Of a DNA stretch of 64,000 bases, positions 54,301 to 63,269 are shown piece by piece. The stretch is from NCBI GenBank assembly GCA_039519185.1, contig CM076848.1, positions 186,928,628 through 186,992,627 of the forward strand, read 5' to 3'. The stretch's first letter is position 1, and the number at the start of each line of letters is the position of its first letter. The notes under the pieces were generated by a model. The model searched no databases. It worked only from the letters and a program-made list of their open reading frames with translations, and was not told where the DNA came from. Source of the DNA: Astragalus membranaceus. Its lineage: Eukaryota > Streptophyta > Magnoliopsida > Fabales > Fabaceae. The position numbers and the translations under genes are program-made.

Positions 54301-54976
54301 TCGGAAAATGGTGGAATTTGCTTCTGAAATTGGTTTTAAGTTATTAACTTCGACACCATATTATGCACAAGCCAATGGTCAAGTGGAAGCTGCCAACAAG
54401 ATCATTATTAACTTGATTAAAAAGCATGTTGGGAAAAAACCCAGAAATTGGCATAACACTTTGGATCAAGTTTTATGGGCTTGTAGAAATTCACCCAAAG
54501 AATCTATCAATGCTACTCCATACAGGTTAACCTTTGGACACGATGCAGTATTGCCTGTCGAAGTCTGTTTACAATCAACAAGAATTCAAAGACAGTATGA
54601 AATTCCTTTTGATCATTATTGGAATATGATGCTTGATGAGTTAGTTGATTTAGACGAGGAAAGGTTATTAGCTTTGGAAATGCTTATTCGACAGAAGGAA
54701 AGAGTAGCTAAAGCTTATAACAAAAAGGTTAAGTTAAAAACCTTTAATTCAGGTGATTTAGTTTGGAAAGTATTGTTACCTATGGATAAAAAAGATAGAG
54801 TTTTGGGTAAATGGTCACCCAGTTGGGAAGGTCCACTTCGCATATTGCAATGTTTTTCTAATGGGGCATACGAAGTCGAAGAATTGGGTGACGAAAATAG
54901 AATCTTCAAAATAAATGGCAAGTATTTAAAACAATATAAGCCAACGTTAAACGAAGTTAGAATCGAGCAAGGATAA
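51332..54976 (+). CDS. Pol polyprotein of the Tat element: RT, two RNase H regions, integrase
   Basis: An intact frame (1214 codons from the ATG at 51332; true N-terminus uncertain). Reverse transcriptase spans ~165-400 (FIRTARYVEWLANIVPVIKK, LRVCIDFRDLN, active-site YIDD at residues 317-320). The first RNase H region (~450-590) has lost the leading Asp (LYIAASEKTIGSMLA) and probably acts as a connection domain. The second, archaeal-type RNase H starts at ~600 (YFDGSSHKKG, Asp 604; NNEAEYEALIIGLEILLELG, GDSELV). Integrase has an H-H-C-C finger at ~850-893 and D,D-35-E at residues 922, 983 and 1019, then a GPLRILQCFSNGAYEVEE C-terminal module. It copies RNA into DNA and inserts it. The frame is shifted relative to gag, so expression needs frameshifting, splicing or re-initiation. 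Confidence 0.95.
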   Translation: MLLPNLKGGILILKMFPMSVPNAWNKITAYMAENKLKAAMEAELNHQTMAVEAKGSVDENGIIMNEKLDCIYDNEPLGFEKDPRDSTKRMQAQDPLEEVDLGDGSKKRPTFVSAYLDVALKDKVITLLREFKDCFAWDYDEMPGLSRDIVELQLPIRPEKKPVKQMPRRFAPQILTKIKEEIERLFKNKFIRTARYVEWLANIVPVIKKNGTLRVCIDFRDLNNATPKDEYAMPVAEMLIDSAAGFEYLSMLDGYSGYNQIFIAEEDVSKTAFRCPGALGIYEWVVMPFGLKNAGATYQRAMNCMFHDFIENFMQIYIDDVVVKSSSENGHLDHLRQSFERMRKYGLKMNPLKCAFCVHAGDFLGFVVHKKGIEINQNKTKAIIETKAPSTKKELQSLLGKINFLRRFISNLSGKTQAFSPLLRLKKEEVFKWESVHQAAFEEIKSYLMKPPILMPIIRNKVLKLYIAASEKTIGSMLAQEDDNGVERAIYYLSRVLIDAETRYSSIEKLCLCLYFSCTKLKQYIKPANVCVYSHSDIIKHMLSKPIMHSRIGKWALALSEYDLTYQPLKSIKGQVVADFIVDHSVVEETLHFVDTYPWRLYFDGSSHKKGVGIGVLIISPNNIPTKYKCKIRNHCSNNEAEYEALIIGLEILLELGARCIEIKGDSELVIKQMTKEYKCIKEHLIKYFIMANSLLKRFDSVHLEHLPRVDNQVANDLAQIASGYRVSKQSLEELIEIKEKLVSDDISSSLLSTPKTGGATNTDEECIEQHHIVDEVVLAEVFAIDNMANDDWRKPIVEYLQNPTGNTNKKVKYRALSYVIIGNELFKKTPEGVLLKCLNENKAYLAVSETHSGACGSHQVGHKMKWLLFRQGIYWPSILKDCIEFAKGCQECQKHAGIQHVPANELHAIVKPWPFRGWALDIIGEIKPTSSKGHKYILVGIDYFTKWVEAIPLTNVDQEAVIRFIQNHIIYRFGIPETITTDQGSVFTGRKMVEFASEIGFKLLTSTPYYAQANGQVEAANKIIINLIKKHVGKKPRNWHNTLDQVLWACRNSPKESINATPYRLTFGHDAVLPVEVCLQSTRIQRQYEIPFDHYWNMMLDELVDLDEERLLALEMLIRQKERVAKAYNKKVKLKTFNSGDLVWKVLLPMDKKDRVLGKWSPSWEGPLRILQCFSNGAYEVEELGDENRIFKINGKYLKQYKPTLNEVRIEQG

Positions 54977-55061
54977 AACCATAAATTGGTTCAAAATGGT
55001 AATGTATTCGATCAAAATAATTACATAGCCATTAAAAGAAATCCTACACTATTACAAGTTA

Positions 55062-58000
55062 CTAAAGACTTTGAAGAGAATGCTTGAGCCTGTAGAGAAT
55101 TTTGGTGCCCACAGCAATGGAAGAATCCAGAAAGCTTAACTCTTTATCCAGTTGAGCAATAGTGGCTTGATGTTTTTGAGCATCTTCAAAATGTTGAAGA
55201 GCCTCTGTAGCTGCCTTTTCAATCTTCGACTTAGGAGTCTCCATCCTTTGTTGCACCAAACCTTTTTGGTATTTAGCATTTGCCAGTTTTGTTTGGAGAA
55301 TTCTTTTCTCTTCATCATAGTGCTGAATTTTTGAATTCCAGTTAGCAAGTTCTTGCTCATCCTTCGTTATTTGAACTTCCAATTCATCAATGGGGGTTTG
55401 AGAAACTTTGAAGGCATTAATTTTCTCTTGATGAAGTACAGCCTCTTGGTTTTTCAACATAGAAGTTTCAGAGCGTTTACTGATGTGAAGTGCGAAAGTT
55501 TCAAAGACTGGCAAGAATTCAATCAAGAAAGCGAAAAGTTTCGCATTAGGCTCTGATTGCAGCAATTTTTGAGCGATGTCCTTAATTGCAAAGCTTTCTG
55601 ATGGGTTTTCTTCAATTTTAGTAAAGAGATTGCCTTCCAAGACCTTAGCTTTTAATTGCTGAAGAAATTCTTCAGTAGACTCTTGAGTAACAGAGGTCAA
55701 GGAAGTAGTCGAAGCACTGGAAACCATGGCAGGGGAAGAAGAAGAAAGGCTCAGCAAGTGTTTAAGAGCAGCCAAAGGATTTGTCGCCTTCATTAGCGAA
55801 AATTCCTGGTCACTTATAGCGCTACTAGTTGATTCCTTGGTAGAAGCTTGTTCTTGAGCCTCAATTTCGATCGTTTCTTTGCTTGAAGCCTTAGCGCCTG
55901 CCACATCTGGTGTTTGCTCGTTGGTTTGCTCAGGTTCTATTTCGACATTCGCATTAGTGGCAATGTTTGTTCCTTCAACGTCAACAACCATAGGAGAATT
56001 TTGGGTAGTTGGAATTATTGTGGAAATCTCCATAGGCGTTGATGGTGCAGGTAAAATTTGTTCAGTCGAAAGAACATTTGAGGCAGCTACAGATTCGACA
56101 ACAGGAATTTCGACTGTTGTGTGAAGTCTTTTAGGAGGAGGTCCCTGAGTTTGTTCTTGTGGTTCTTTGATCACAATCCCTTTAGCCCTTGCTTGGGATT
56201 CGGGTTGCATTCGTTTCCTTGACCGATGGATAAGAGGCATGTTATCATCATCACTATCAGTATCCTGCGAAAGAGAAACATGAGTTTAACACATAATCAA
56301 GTGTTAAAAGAATCGAAGAAATTTGAAACAAAAATGAAGATATATTTGTTACCTCAGAACTGGAAACAAGTAGGCTTTGCCCTATTGCAAGAGAACTTGT
56401 TACTCCAGGTTTCTTCTGAAAGAAGAAAAAGAAATAAAGGTGATGAAATATGGTCGAATTTTCTACTTTAAAGGTCTAGTCAATTAACAAAGATATACCT
56501 CTATTTGGGGTAAGCTGGAAGTAGATTTGACCACAAGTTTCTTCTTTGTTTTGGGTGGTGTCCTTGCTGTTGGCTTGTTTTGCTTTGGTGCTGCTTTAGT
56601 AAGCTTCTTCTGTGAAACAACAGCTGTTCATAATGCAAAGATTTTATCAGGTAAATGGTTTTAAATTTTAACTAATAAAGAAGTATGTTTCCATTTATCT
56701 GAGGATACCTGGGGGTTTGTTTTTCTCAGCAATTTGAGAAGGAAAAGCTGAATACAAAATTTTCGAAATTTCTGCATCAGTTTTTCCTTTAAGAGCTTTA
56801 GTATAATATCCACCCCACCAATCTTGGAATGCCTTCGTACAAGAAAAGTTGGGTTGAAATTTAGCAGGTTCAAAGAGCAAATCTTTGAAACGAAAATTCT
56901 TGAAGACTTGTTGATAAGCTTGCTCTGTTTCTGGAGTGTTGAACTCTCTCCTGTGCAAGCAGACCGGAGCCGGTCGAAGTTGGCATAGCCCAAATTGCCT
57001 TGAAAGATAGCTAGGAAAATATTTGCTAATGCCAAGATTGTTTTTATTGTTGCTTGGAGAGAGCCTGATCGAAAGAAGAGAGGGCGAAAGATAGGCTTGC
57101 CAGATTTGGTTTATTTCTTCAGCATTTTCTGTTGAGTCAGAGGGAAATTCGTTGGTGAACCAAGATGGTCCAAAAGTGCATCTGACAAAAGGCGCCATAG
57201 CATCAACGAAAGTAGTGCACTTGTTGAAGATATCGAAGTACATGGAAAACGCTTCTTCATAAGACAAGTTTGTCTCCCTATTCTTCAATTGTACTAGTCG
57301 AACTCCTTGGGTTCTTCTAGTTGGTAAAGTTGGTCGAATTTCCTTAGGAATAAACAAGTTCAGCCTTGATTCAAAAGTGGCTAAGAGCCAAAGTTGCATA
57401 AGCCACATAGGACCAGCAACGAGCAATTTGTCAGTTGGTTCGCCTTCTTTCAATTCGAGGGCAGCACCATCAAGATGTTGATAGAGATTCCCCAAAATCA
57501 ATTTCGCTAAATTGATATTTTTGGCCTTATGGAGTTGAATGGCCAAAGGAACGAAAACTTTTGCTACTTGAAGAGAACGGGAGCAAAAGACAAAACATGA
57601 CAACCATAAGGTAAGAAAAGCTATATGTTCTAAATCAGATACTTCAGCATTCTCAGTATCATGATGATCAGCAATATAAGCACTAAAGGTAGGGTTGTTA
57701 AATGAGAAGCCATAGTCGTTGATGGCCAGTTTGGGGTCAAAAGTTTCGCCCAGTGGTTTCAGGCCAGTAATGGCAGCCACATCCAACAGAGTGGGAGATA
57801 ACATGCCACACTTCAGATGAAGACTATGAGTGGATATATCCCAGAACTGTAATGCTGCTAGAATCATAGTGCTGTCATATTTGGGTCCATATTTCGACAA
57901 TTGGATAATGTCGAAAATCCCCTGTTCTTGCCATATGGTTTCCTTTTGTTTTTGAACTTTGTCAAGCCATGCGATGTAATCACTTTGTTCTACCTTAGGA

Positions 58001-58278
58001 GCAGATCTAAATACTCTGTTGGGGTTTTTTAGAAATTCCAAGTGAAAAGGAGTTTCCTCAAAAATTCTGGGTTGAAGTTTTCGGTGACTAGGAAAAATCG
58101 TCTTAATTTCTTCGCTTTCTATGGGGTCAGGAAGAGGACCTAAATAAGCATGGGTAAAAGGTTTACCAGATGGAATAAGTATCTGATTAAACCAAGTTGG
58201 TGAAGGTTCTGCAACGAAGCCTTCAAAGCCTTGCACAGCAACTGTTTGTTTTTGAGGTTGAGCGCTGGAAGAAGCCAT
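55062..58278 (-). CDS. Antisense gene of the Tat element: PMD-like plus coiled-coil protein, four exons
   Basis: On the minus strand an ATG at 58278 (MASSSAQPQKQTVAVQGFEG) opens exon 1 (58278-56709). GT/AG introns then join exon 2 (56623-56499), exon 3 (56415-56353) and exon 4 (56264-55062). All junctions keep frame and give ~986 residues with no stop. The N-terminal half holds DSTMILAALQFWDISTHSLH, CGMLSPTLLDVAAITGLKPL, HIAFLTLWLSCFVFCSRSLQ, LDGAALELKEGEPTDKLLVA and GPMWLMQLWLLATFESRLNL, a divergent plant-mobile-domain pattern. A Lys/Pro-rich basic stretch (KKLTKAAPKQNKPTARTPPK) follows. The last ~150 residues are coiled-coil (DELEVQITKDEQELANWNSK). Antisense frames between pol and the 3' LTR are known in the Tat lineage from literature I recall; their function is unknown. 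The exon model is inferred. Confidence 0.85.
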
Positions 58279-58435
58279 CTGTTGCAAATAACGAACAAAG
58301 AGGGTTGGGTTCTTAGTAGAAATGTCGAAACGATGAAAAAGTTTGAAGCTTTCGGGAAAAGGCAAGGTTAACTGAGAAATTTTCAGAGTTTAAGGTTCAA
58401 AGGGAGCATGAGATTGAAGAAGATGAAGTGAAACG

Positions 58436-58443
58436 TATTTATA
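58436..58443 (-). promoter_or_regulatory. TATA box of the antisense gene
   Basis: TATAAATA on the minus strand lies ~158 bases before the ATG at 58278. It is followed by CGTTTCACTTCATCTTCTTC, a typical plant leader. It lies inside the element, 243 bases before the 3' LTR. Confidence 0.65.
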
Positions 58444-58670
58444 CGTTAGAAGGGCAACAGTTACACAGTTACGACGCTTCGCACGTTTGAGGTTCTGAAA
58501 AGACGTGGTCTACCAACCAAATGACGTGGCCCAATGAAATAGTTCGCTTTATCTGCGTAAGGTCATGATTATTTTTGCCTATCACCATTTAATGTAAAGT
58601 TGTTGGAGGTGACGTTTCGAAATCTTCAAAAATATTCTTTTTCTTCCTTAAACATTGTCGAAAAAGCTAT

Positions 58671-58685
58671 TTTTGGGGGGCAATT
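58671..58685 (+). promoter_or_regulatory. G-rich tract before the 3' LTR (polypurine tract)
   Basis: TTTTGGGGGGCAATT directly precedes TGTTAGCC of the 3' LTR. The hexa-G is the likely plus-strand primer core. It is shorter and less purine-pure than usual. Confidence 0.6.
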
Positions 58686-59393
58686 TGTTAGCCTGGAATT
58701 TCGACAAGGCTTTTGAGTGGTTAGTTAATAAGGTTTGACTTTTCATTAAAGAACATTCATAATGCCTTCAGAGAGAATAAGTGACATTTATGTCATCTCA
58801 GCATGTTTTCGACAGAGGAGGTCTTCACCATTTCGACAGGGAAGAGTTTTCGACAGGACAGTGTATTCTGGATTTCGTCAAGCAGTTATTGGCAGACAGT
58901 CGTGTCGAATTCCAAGACTACGGTTAATACAACGTGGGCAGTTGTGGCGTCGAACGTGGCACGAAGTCCATCATTGGTTAATGAGACGTGGCCACGTGTC
59001 CATAGCAGTTTACATTTCAGTCATTATTTTCTGTATAAATAGGGGTTTCTACGTAGAAATCAAAGGTGCCAAATTATTATACCAAACACACAGTTCTGAA
59101 ACTCTAACTTCCAAGTTACAGCGAAAACAGAGTAAAAGAATCATTGTACCACGTATGTAAATTTGTGCACCTTTCTCTTTACATTCAATGCAATTTATTG
59201 TTTTCAATACAAGTCATTTTACATTTCTGCGTTCCATTTTATCACTTCTTTTACTTTGATTTCCACTTTCATGGTGAATTGTTTCCCTTTTAAAATATAT
59301 TTGTTGACAAACTGTGGTGTTTAAAGGCAATTGCTTCAGAGATTTCTGGTTTAATCTCACAAACATTTCTAATAAAACCAGTGATTGTTTGCT
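58686..59393 (+). repeat. 3' LTR of the Tat element, end missing
   Basis: It differs from the 5' LTR by a G for A near its start (GCCTGG), T for C (AAATTATTATACC) and A for C (GTTACAGCG). It stops at ...GATTGTTTGCT and continues into unrelated GACAGAGACGGATTCCGGGG, whereas the 5' LTR continues AAAAACACCAGC. Confidence 0.92.
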
Positions 59394-60815
59394 GACAGAG
59401 ACGGATTCCGGGGGCCTTCAATGACATAGGCTGCCACGATCTTTTTATTTTTTTATTTATTTTATTTATTTTTTTATAATAATTATGCAACGGTTTTTAT
59501 CACCCACAGACCACAGCAGCTATCCGCAGTTTTTATCTAAACCCGCCGTCGTCTTCCCAAATCTTCCAGCAGTTTCTCTCGCGGCGGTGGCCTCTCTTCT
59601 CTCCCAACGTTCGTGCTCTCCAGCGTCCTTAATCCTTACAGGTAAAATCTAAACCAGTGTTAATCTCCCTCTGTTCTGCTCTTTTTGGATTTTGTGTAAC
59701 ATTTTTTAATCAGGAATTTGTGTAAAGATCTCCCCCTGTTCTGCATTACTACTTTATTGTTCTGTTCATTTTTCCCCTGTTCAACAATAGAATTTGTCTT
59801 TTTCCTTTTTCGCGGCCATCATCGTGCAAGGGGTTAATGGGTTAGGCAATTCGTTTGTGGCCTTCTTTGCTTTCCTTTGTGCTGCATCTTCTTCTCTTTC
59901 CTTGCGTTTTTCCCTCTGCTTTCGAGCAGGTTTTGCGACTCAACTATTATGCCCTTGACAGCCAGTTACATCTTCACTGTTGACGCTGAACATTACTACT
60001 GAATCTGCCAAATTGGTTTTTTCTCCTTGATGGTGTTTCGTTATCCTAATTTCTCTCCTTGATTATGTTGATTGAATATATCTTGAAGATGTGACTGTAC
60101 CCTAGCATCTATGTCACCAGTAGGAGAGCTCATGATCGAAATTTAGATTAATTGCATTAAGAAAAAAATCATGAGTGGGTGGGTGGTGGAGCTTAGCTTT
60201 AGCTACCACTGGAAGATTTCCAGTAAACACAGATTAGGCAGAACTCATTCAGCAAAAGAATAGTATTAATGATTTTATTTTCAATATGATGTATTTGTTA
60301 TGTTAAAATCAGTAATCATTAGTCATAAAAAATAATTTATTAAATATGTTGGGGCTTCTTTGATTATAAGAAGCTAAATATTTGTTCCAATTCCTGGTTT
60401 TTTTGCTTTGTTTCCAATTCCTTGAAATTCGATATGTTTGGCGAGTTTAGCCCGAGCATATATGTTATGTTTGGTGATTATTTGCTGCCATATTTCACAA
60501 TTGGGCAAAAGTATATATGGTAAGAAAATTCATTATTATATTTTAAAAGTAGACCGATTATAATTTAAACTGTTAAATGATTATAATCTCTAATTCAATT
60601 CTTTTGGTGTTGTTCCAACGCGGTCATTGCTCTAGCTGGTAACAAATCTGACTGCTCTAGCTGGTAACAAATCTGACTTGAAGCTGCGAGGAAAGTGACA
60701 ATAGAGGTAAGGATTAGGGGCCCAATTTTTAAGATTTGAACAGAGCCTCTAAATTGTTTGGATTTGGAACGTCTCTGAGATTGAATAAATAGATAATTGT
60801 TTGTATTCTATAGAA
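59394..60815 (+). other. Peptide deformylase 5' region: promoter, leader exon and intron
   Basis: 59394-59420 looks like a hAT-type end (CAGAGACGGATTCCGG). CT-rich 59520-59641, ending CTTACAG|GTAAAA, is a plausible non-coding first exon. An intron would run to TTCTATAG at ~60812, just before the ATG. If so, the promoter lies within ~130 bp of the retrotransposon. A duplicated GCTCTAGCTGGTAACAAATCTGACT occurs at 60630-60677. Confidence 0.45.
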
Positions 60816-61598
60816 ATGGCTTTGCTCACTGGGCTTCTTCCGAGTCCCTCTCTTCATCATCGTGGTTCTGCACTTCCAGCCATCTCAACCCGTTGGTTCA
60901 ACCATTTGTCCTCCTCGCGAAACCTGGTTCTTTCCTACGCGAACCGCCTCAAGGCTTGTTTATCTGCCTCGCAGCACGAACTCGCTTCTCCTGGTGATTT
61001 AGAATTTGAGGCTCCTCTGGCTATCGTGAAATATCCAGACCCAAAATTAAGGGCCAAGAATAAGCGAATAGCTACCTTCGATGATAATCTCAAAAAGTTT
61101 GTTAGCGAAATGTTTGATGTAATGTACAAAACTGATGGTATTGGTCTCTCAGCTCCTCAAGTAGGAATAAATGTTCAACTTATGGTGTTCAATCCAGTTG
61201 GTGAACGTGGTGAAGGAGAAGAGATTGTTCTTATAAACCCAAGAGTTAGTAAATACTCAAAGAAACTAACACTCTTTAATGAAGGTTGCCTATCTTTCCC
61301 TGGTATTCATGCTGATGTAAAGCGACCAGAATCTGTGAAGATTGATGCACGTGATGTCAATGGAACAAGATTTTCAATCAGCTTGTCTGGCCTTCCAGCA
61401 CGAATTTTCCAGCATGAGTTTGACCATTTACAGGGAATCCTTTTCTTTGAGAGAATGACTGAAGAAGTTCTTGATAGTATTCGTGGACAGTTACAGGCCC
61501 TAGAAATGAAGTATGAGGGAATGACTGGATTCCCAAGCCCTGAAAAGATAGAAAATCGCAGCAGGAGAAAGGTTGCTTCTGGCTTTGGGAAATCATGA
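60816..61598 (+). CDS. PDF1B: Peptide deformylase 1B, organellar
   Basis: Predicted 260-residue metalloenzyme that removes the formyl group from the N-terminal methionine of newly made plastid and mitochondrial proteins. The three catalytic motifs are present: GIGLSAPQVGIN (motif 1), EGCLSFPG (motif 2, with the metal-binding Cys) and HEFDHLQG (motif 3, two metal-binding His and the catalytic Glu). The first ~75 residues are Ser/Arg/Leu-rich and poor in acids (SLHHRGSALPAISTRWFNHL, LVLSYANRLKACLSASQHEL), which fits a plastid transit peptide. The start is the ATG at 60816; the open frame begins 15 bases earlier without an ATG. The C-terminal extension (SPEKIENRSRRKVASGFGKS) is typical of the plant 1B type. 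The CDS lacks introns and appears intact. Confidence 0.96.
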   Translation: MALLTGLLPSPSLHHRGSALPAISTRWFNHLSSSRNLVLSYANRLKACLSASQHELASPGDLEFEAPLAIVKYPDPKLRAKNKRIATFDDNLKKFVSEMFDVMYKTDGIGLSAPQVGINVQLMVFNPVGERGEGEEIVLINPRVSKYSKKLTLFNEGCLSFPGIHADVKRPESVKIDARDVNGTRFSISLSGLPARIFQHEFDHLQGILFFERMTEEVLDSIRGQLQALEMKYEGMTGFPSPEKIENRSRRKVASGFGKS

Positions 61599-61795
61599 TC
61601 TTCAAGGTTTTTGTAAAGATAAATTTCACTTTTCCTATTTGCATTAAATACTATTTGAGAATTCACCAAAAAAGGGTACTAACTATTTGAAGTTATTAAA
61701 AGTAGTAAACCATACACTGCCACACACAAGAAAATAGATAATTGATTGTAACATTATTATTATTACTACTTTGTTCAACCAGTTGGGATGTTTGA
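61599..61795 (+). other. Peptide deformylase 3' flank
   Basis: Likely 3' UTR. AATTGATTGTAACATT near 61740 may mark its end. The copied F-box sequence starts soon after. Confidence 0.5.
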
Positions 61796-62700
61796 AAAGT
61801 TGTTATTGTAGTATACAAAATCAGGCTTATTACATAGGTTTAAAGGTAGTTTTAGTATTCTTAGTTGACAAGCTCTAATTTGGAAGTCTGTTCAATCTAT
61901 TGGGGTTACATGATGATTGTTAATATGTTGTCTGTATTGTTTTGCTTAGAAGGATGCTCATTGCTAAGAATCCAAGGTTTAGAGTCTGTAATTGATACTT
62001 GGAAGGATCCTGAGTCCCTTAGTGTTGTAGCATTATGTAATCACATAATTTAGTTTAGATGGTTAATAACTAGATATATAGACGGTGGGAGATTATTCGA
62101 TATATCTCTAGTTATACTACTCATAAAGATGTAATTAAGTCTTAGCTTAGCTTAGCTTAACCCAATTCACACTGTATGTTGAAAATGGGTAACTTTTACT
62201 CCCAGCATTATTTGTATTGTTCTTTGATGTCTGACATCAGAATAAGAAACTAAACAAAGTATAACTCAGTTCACTAGGATGCCTTTGTTCCGCAGCACTT
62301 GTTTGTTTGCCACTGTTTTAGTAGTAGTAGCAGTATTTTTTCTTGCTGATCCAAGCCATGGTAGAAGTATAATTGAAATGCTGCAGTTAACTTAGCATGT
62401 TGTGATCTCATTTATGCCAAATTACTTGTTAAGAGAGTGTCCATGTATTGTAACACTAGTTTGGTCACTGTGAGACATCGGATGATGCAGAGCCTACATT
62501 TAGTGTATATACGGAGAAGAGAGAGAAAAAACCGTCATACTTAAGATGATAGAAAGACCAAAATAGTCTAAATGATAGTGAAACTGCAGTGACTGCAGTT
62601 GCTTCTAACTGCTGAGAATCACGTTCTGTGAAACATCATCATTTAAGTATCATAGTGATAATCCAACATGTAGGGCTCCTAGAGTGTTCCTTAGCTGATA
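61796..62700 (+). pseudogene. Decayed copy of the F-box intron end, exon 2 and 3' flank
   Basis: GTTGTTATTGTAGTATACAA through AGTTGACAAGCTCTAATTTG matches the end of the F-box intron (29390-29480). TTAGAAGGATGCTCATTGCT, then GGTTTAGAGTCTGTAATTGA and TACTTGGAAGGATCCTGAG match exon 2 (FSLEGCSL..GLESVIETWKDLESL). The copy then jumps at ~62033 straight to the 3' UTR (TGTAATCACATAATTTAG), so ~220 bp of coding sequence are deleted. It continues to ~62700 in step with 29985-30507. No F-box domain or first exon is present, so it cannot make the parent protein. Confidence 0.9.
62279..62395 (+). other. 38-codon frame with a signal-peptide-like start
   Basis: It reads MPLFRSTCLFATVLVVVAVF, FLADPSHGRSIIEMLQLT and stops. 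The parent copy (30244 onward) has the corresponding FVPSTRVFATVAVEVFFSVG, PSHGRSINEMMQLT within a longer frame. The hydrophobic core and the PSHGRSI segment are kept in both. It may be a small secreted peptide or a chance frame in copied UTR. Confidence 0.25.
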
Positions 62701-62702
62701 GA

Positions 62703-62740
62703 CTAGTTTTAACACTCGTGTGATGCACGAGGATCCTTAA
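62703..62740 (-). mobile_element. Helitron 3' terminus (minus orientation)
   Basis: On the minus strand a hairpin CTCGTGCATCACACGAG (62715-62731) is followed eight bases later by CTAG (62703-62706) and T. The 5' end was not identified in the ~550 bases before the LINE. Confidence 0.6.
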
Positions 62741-63269
62741 TTTTGATGTATTAAATATATTTCTAATAATACATGTAATGTGAATTGCAGAAAATTTAGT
62801 TGAAATAAGTAAAATAAACAAAGCATAAAACATTTAAATTAGCTGAAAGAGGCTCTCAATAATTAGCATTAATATCGGGATGCCCATCAAGTTAGCTTAC
62901 GTCACATGCTGGATCAACATTAAAATCTAAATAAGGATCTAATTAAATCATATGGTAGGTTTTTTTTGATAAGCAATGTTAGTAGGGATGAGAGAATGTT
63001 AGTTTCCGAGGTATGATAGAGATAAACGAAAGCCAAATAAGAATTTATAAATACGTACCTAAAAGCCAATGAGATGACAGGATAGAAGAAGATAGTAACA
63101 AAAAAAAAGTGGAGGTCGAAAAAACAATGTTTAGTTAAAAACTAAGTTAACTTCCTTGTGTTAAAACAATAATGATAAAAATGGAAAGAATGTTTTATTA
63201 CCAAGTTCAAACTTTGGAAAACCTCCGTATATATGACATTTGAAGTTGTTTTTGATTTTTTTCAATTCC
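62741..63269. other. Probable Helitron interior with SINE remnant
   Basis: 62955-63010 read on the minus strand matches the SINE 3' end at 32830-32870 (CTAACATTGCTTATC plus an A run). Otherwise the DNA is AT-rich with no gene. Confidence 0.4.

Larger units (their letters stand above)
46959..59393 (+). mobile_element. Tat-lineage Ty3/gypsy retrotransposon, 12.4 kb, open frames and an antisense gene
   Basis: Direct LTRs align over 708 bp without gaps and with three differences (46959-47666 and 58686-59393). Between them lie a tRNA-type primer-binding site, gag-protease, pol with two RNase H regions, an antisense four-exon gene and a G-rich tract before the 3' LTR. Two RNase H regions place it in the Tat lineage. 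The antisense PMD-type gene and the lack of an extra frame before gag suggest a Retand-like rather than an Ogre branch. Three differences in 708 bp imply insertion within a few hundred thousand years at usual plant rates. No target duplication was found, and the 3' LTR seems to lack its last ~15 bp. The surrounding Helitron end shows nested insertion. Confidence 0.93.
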
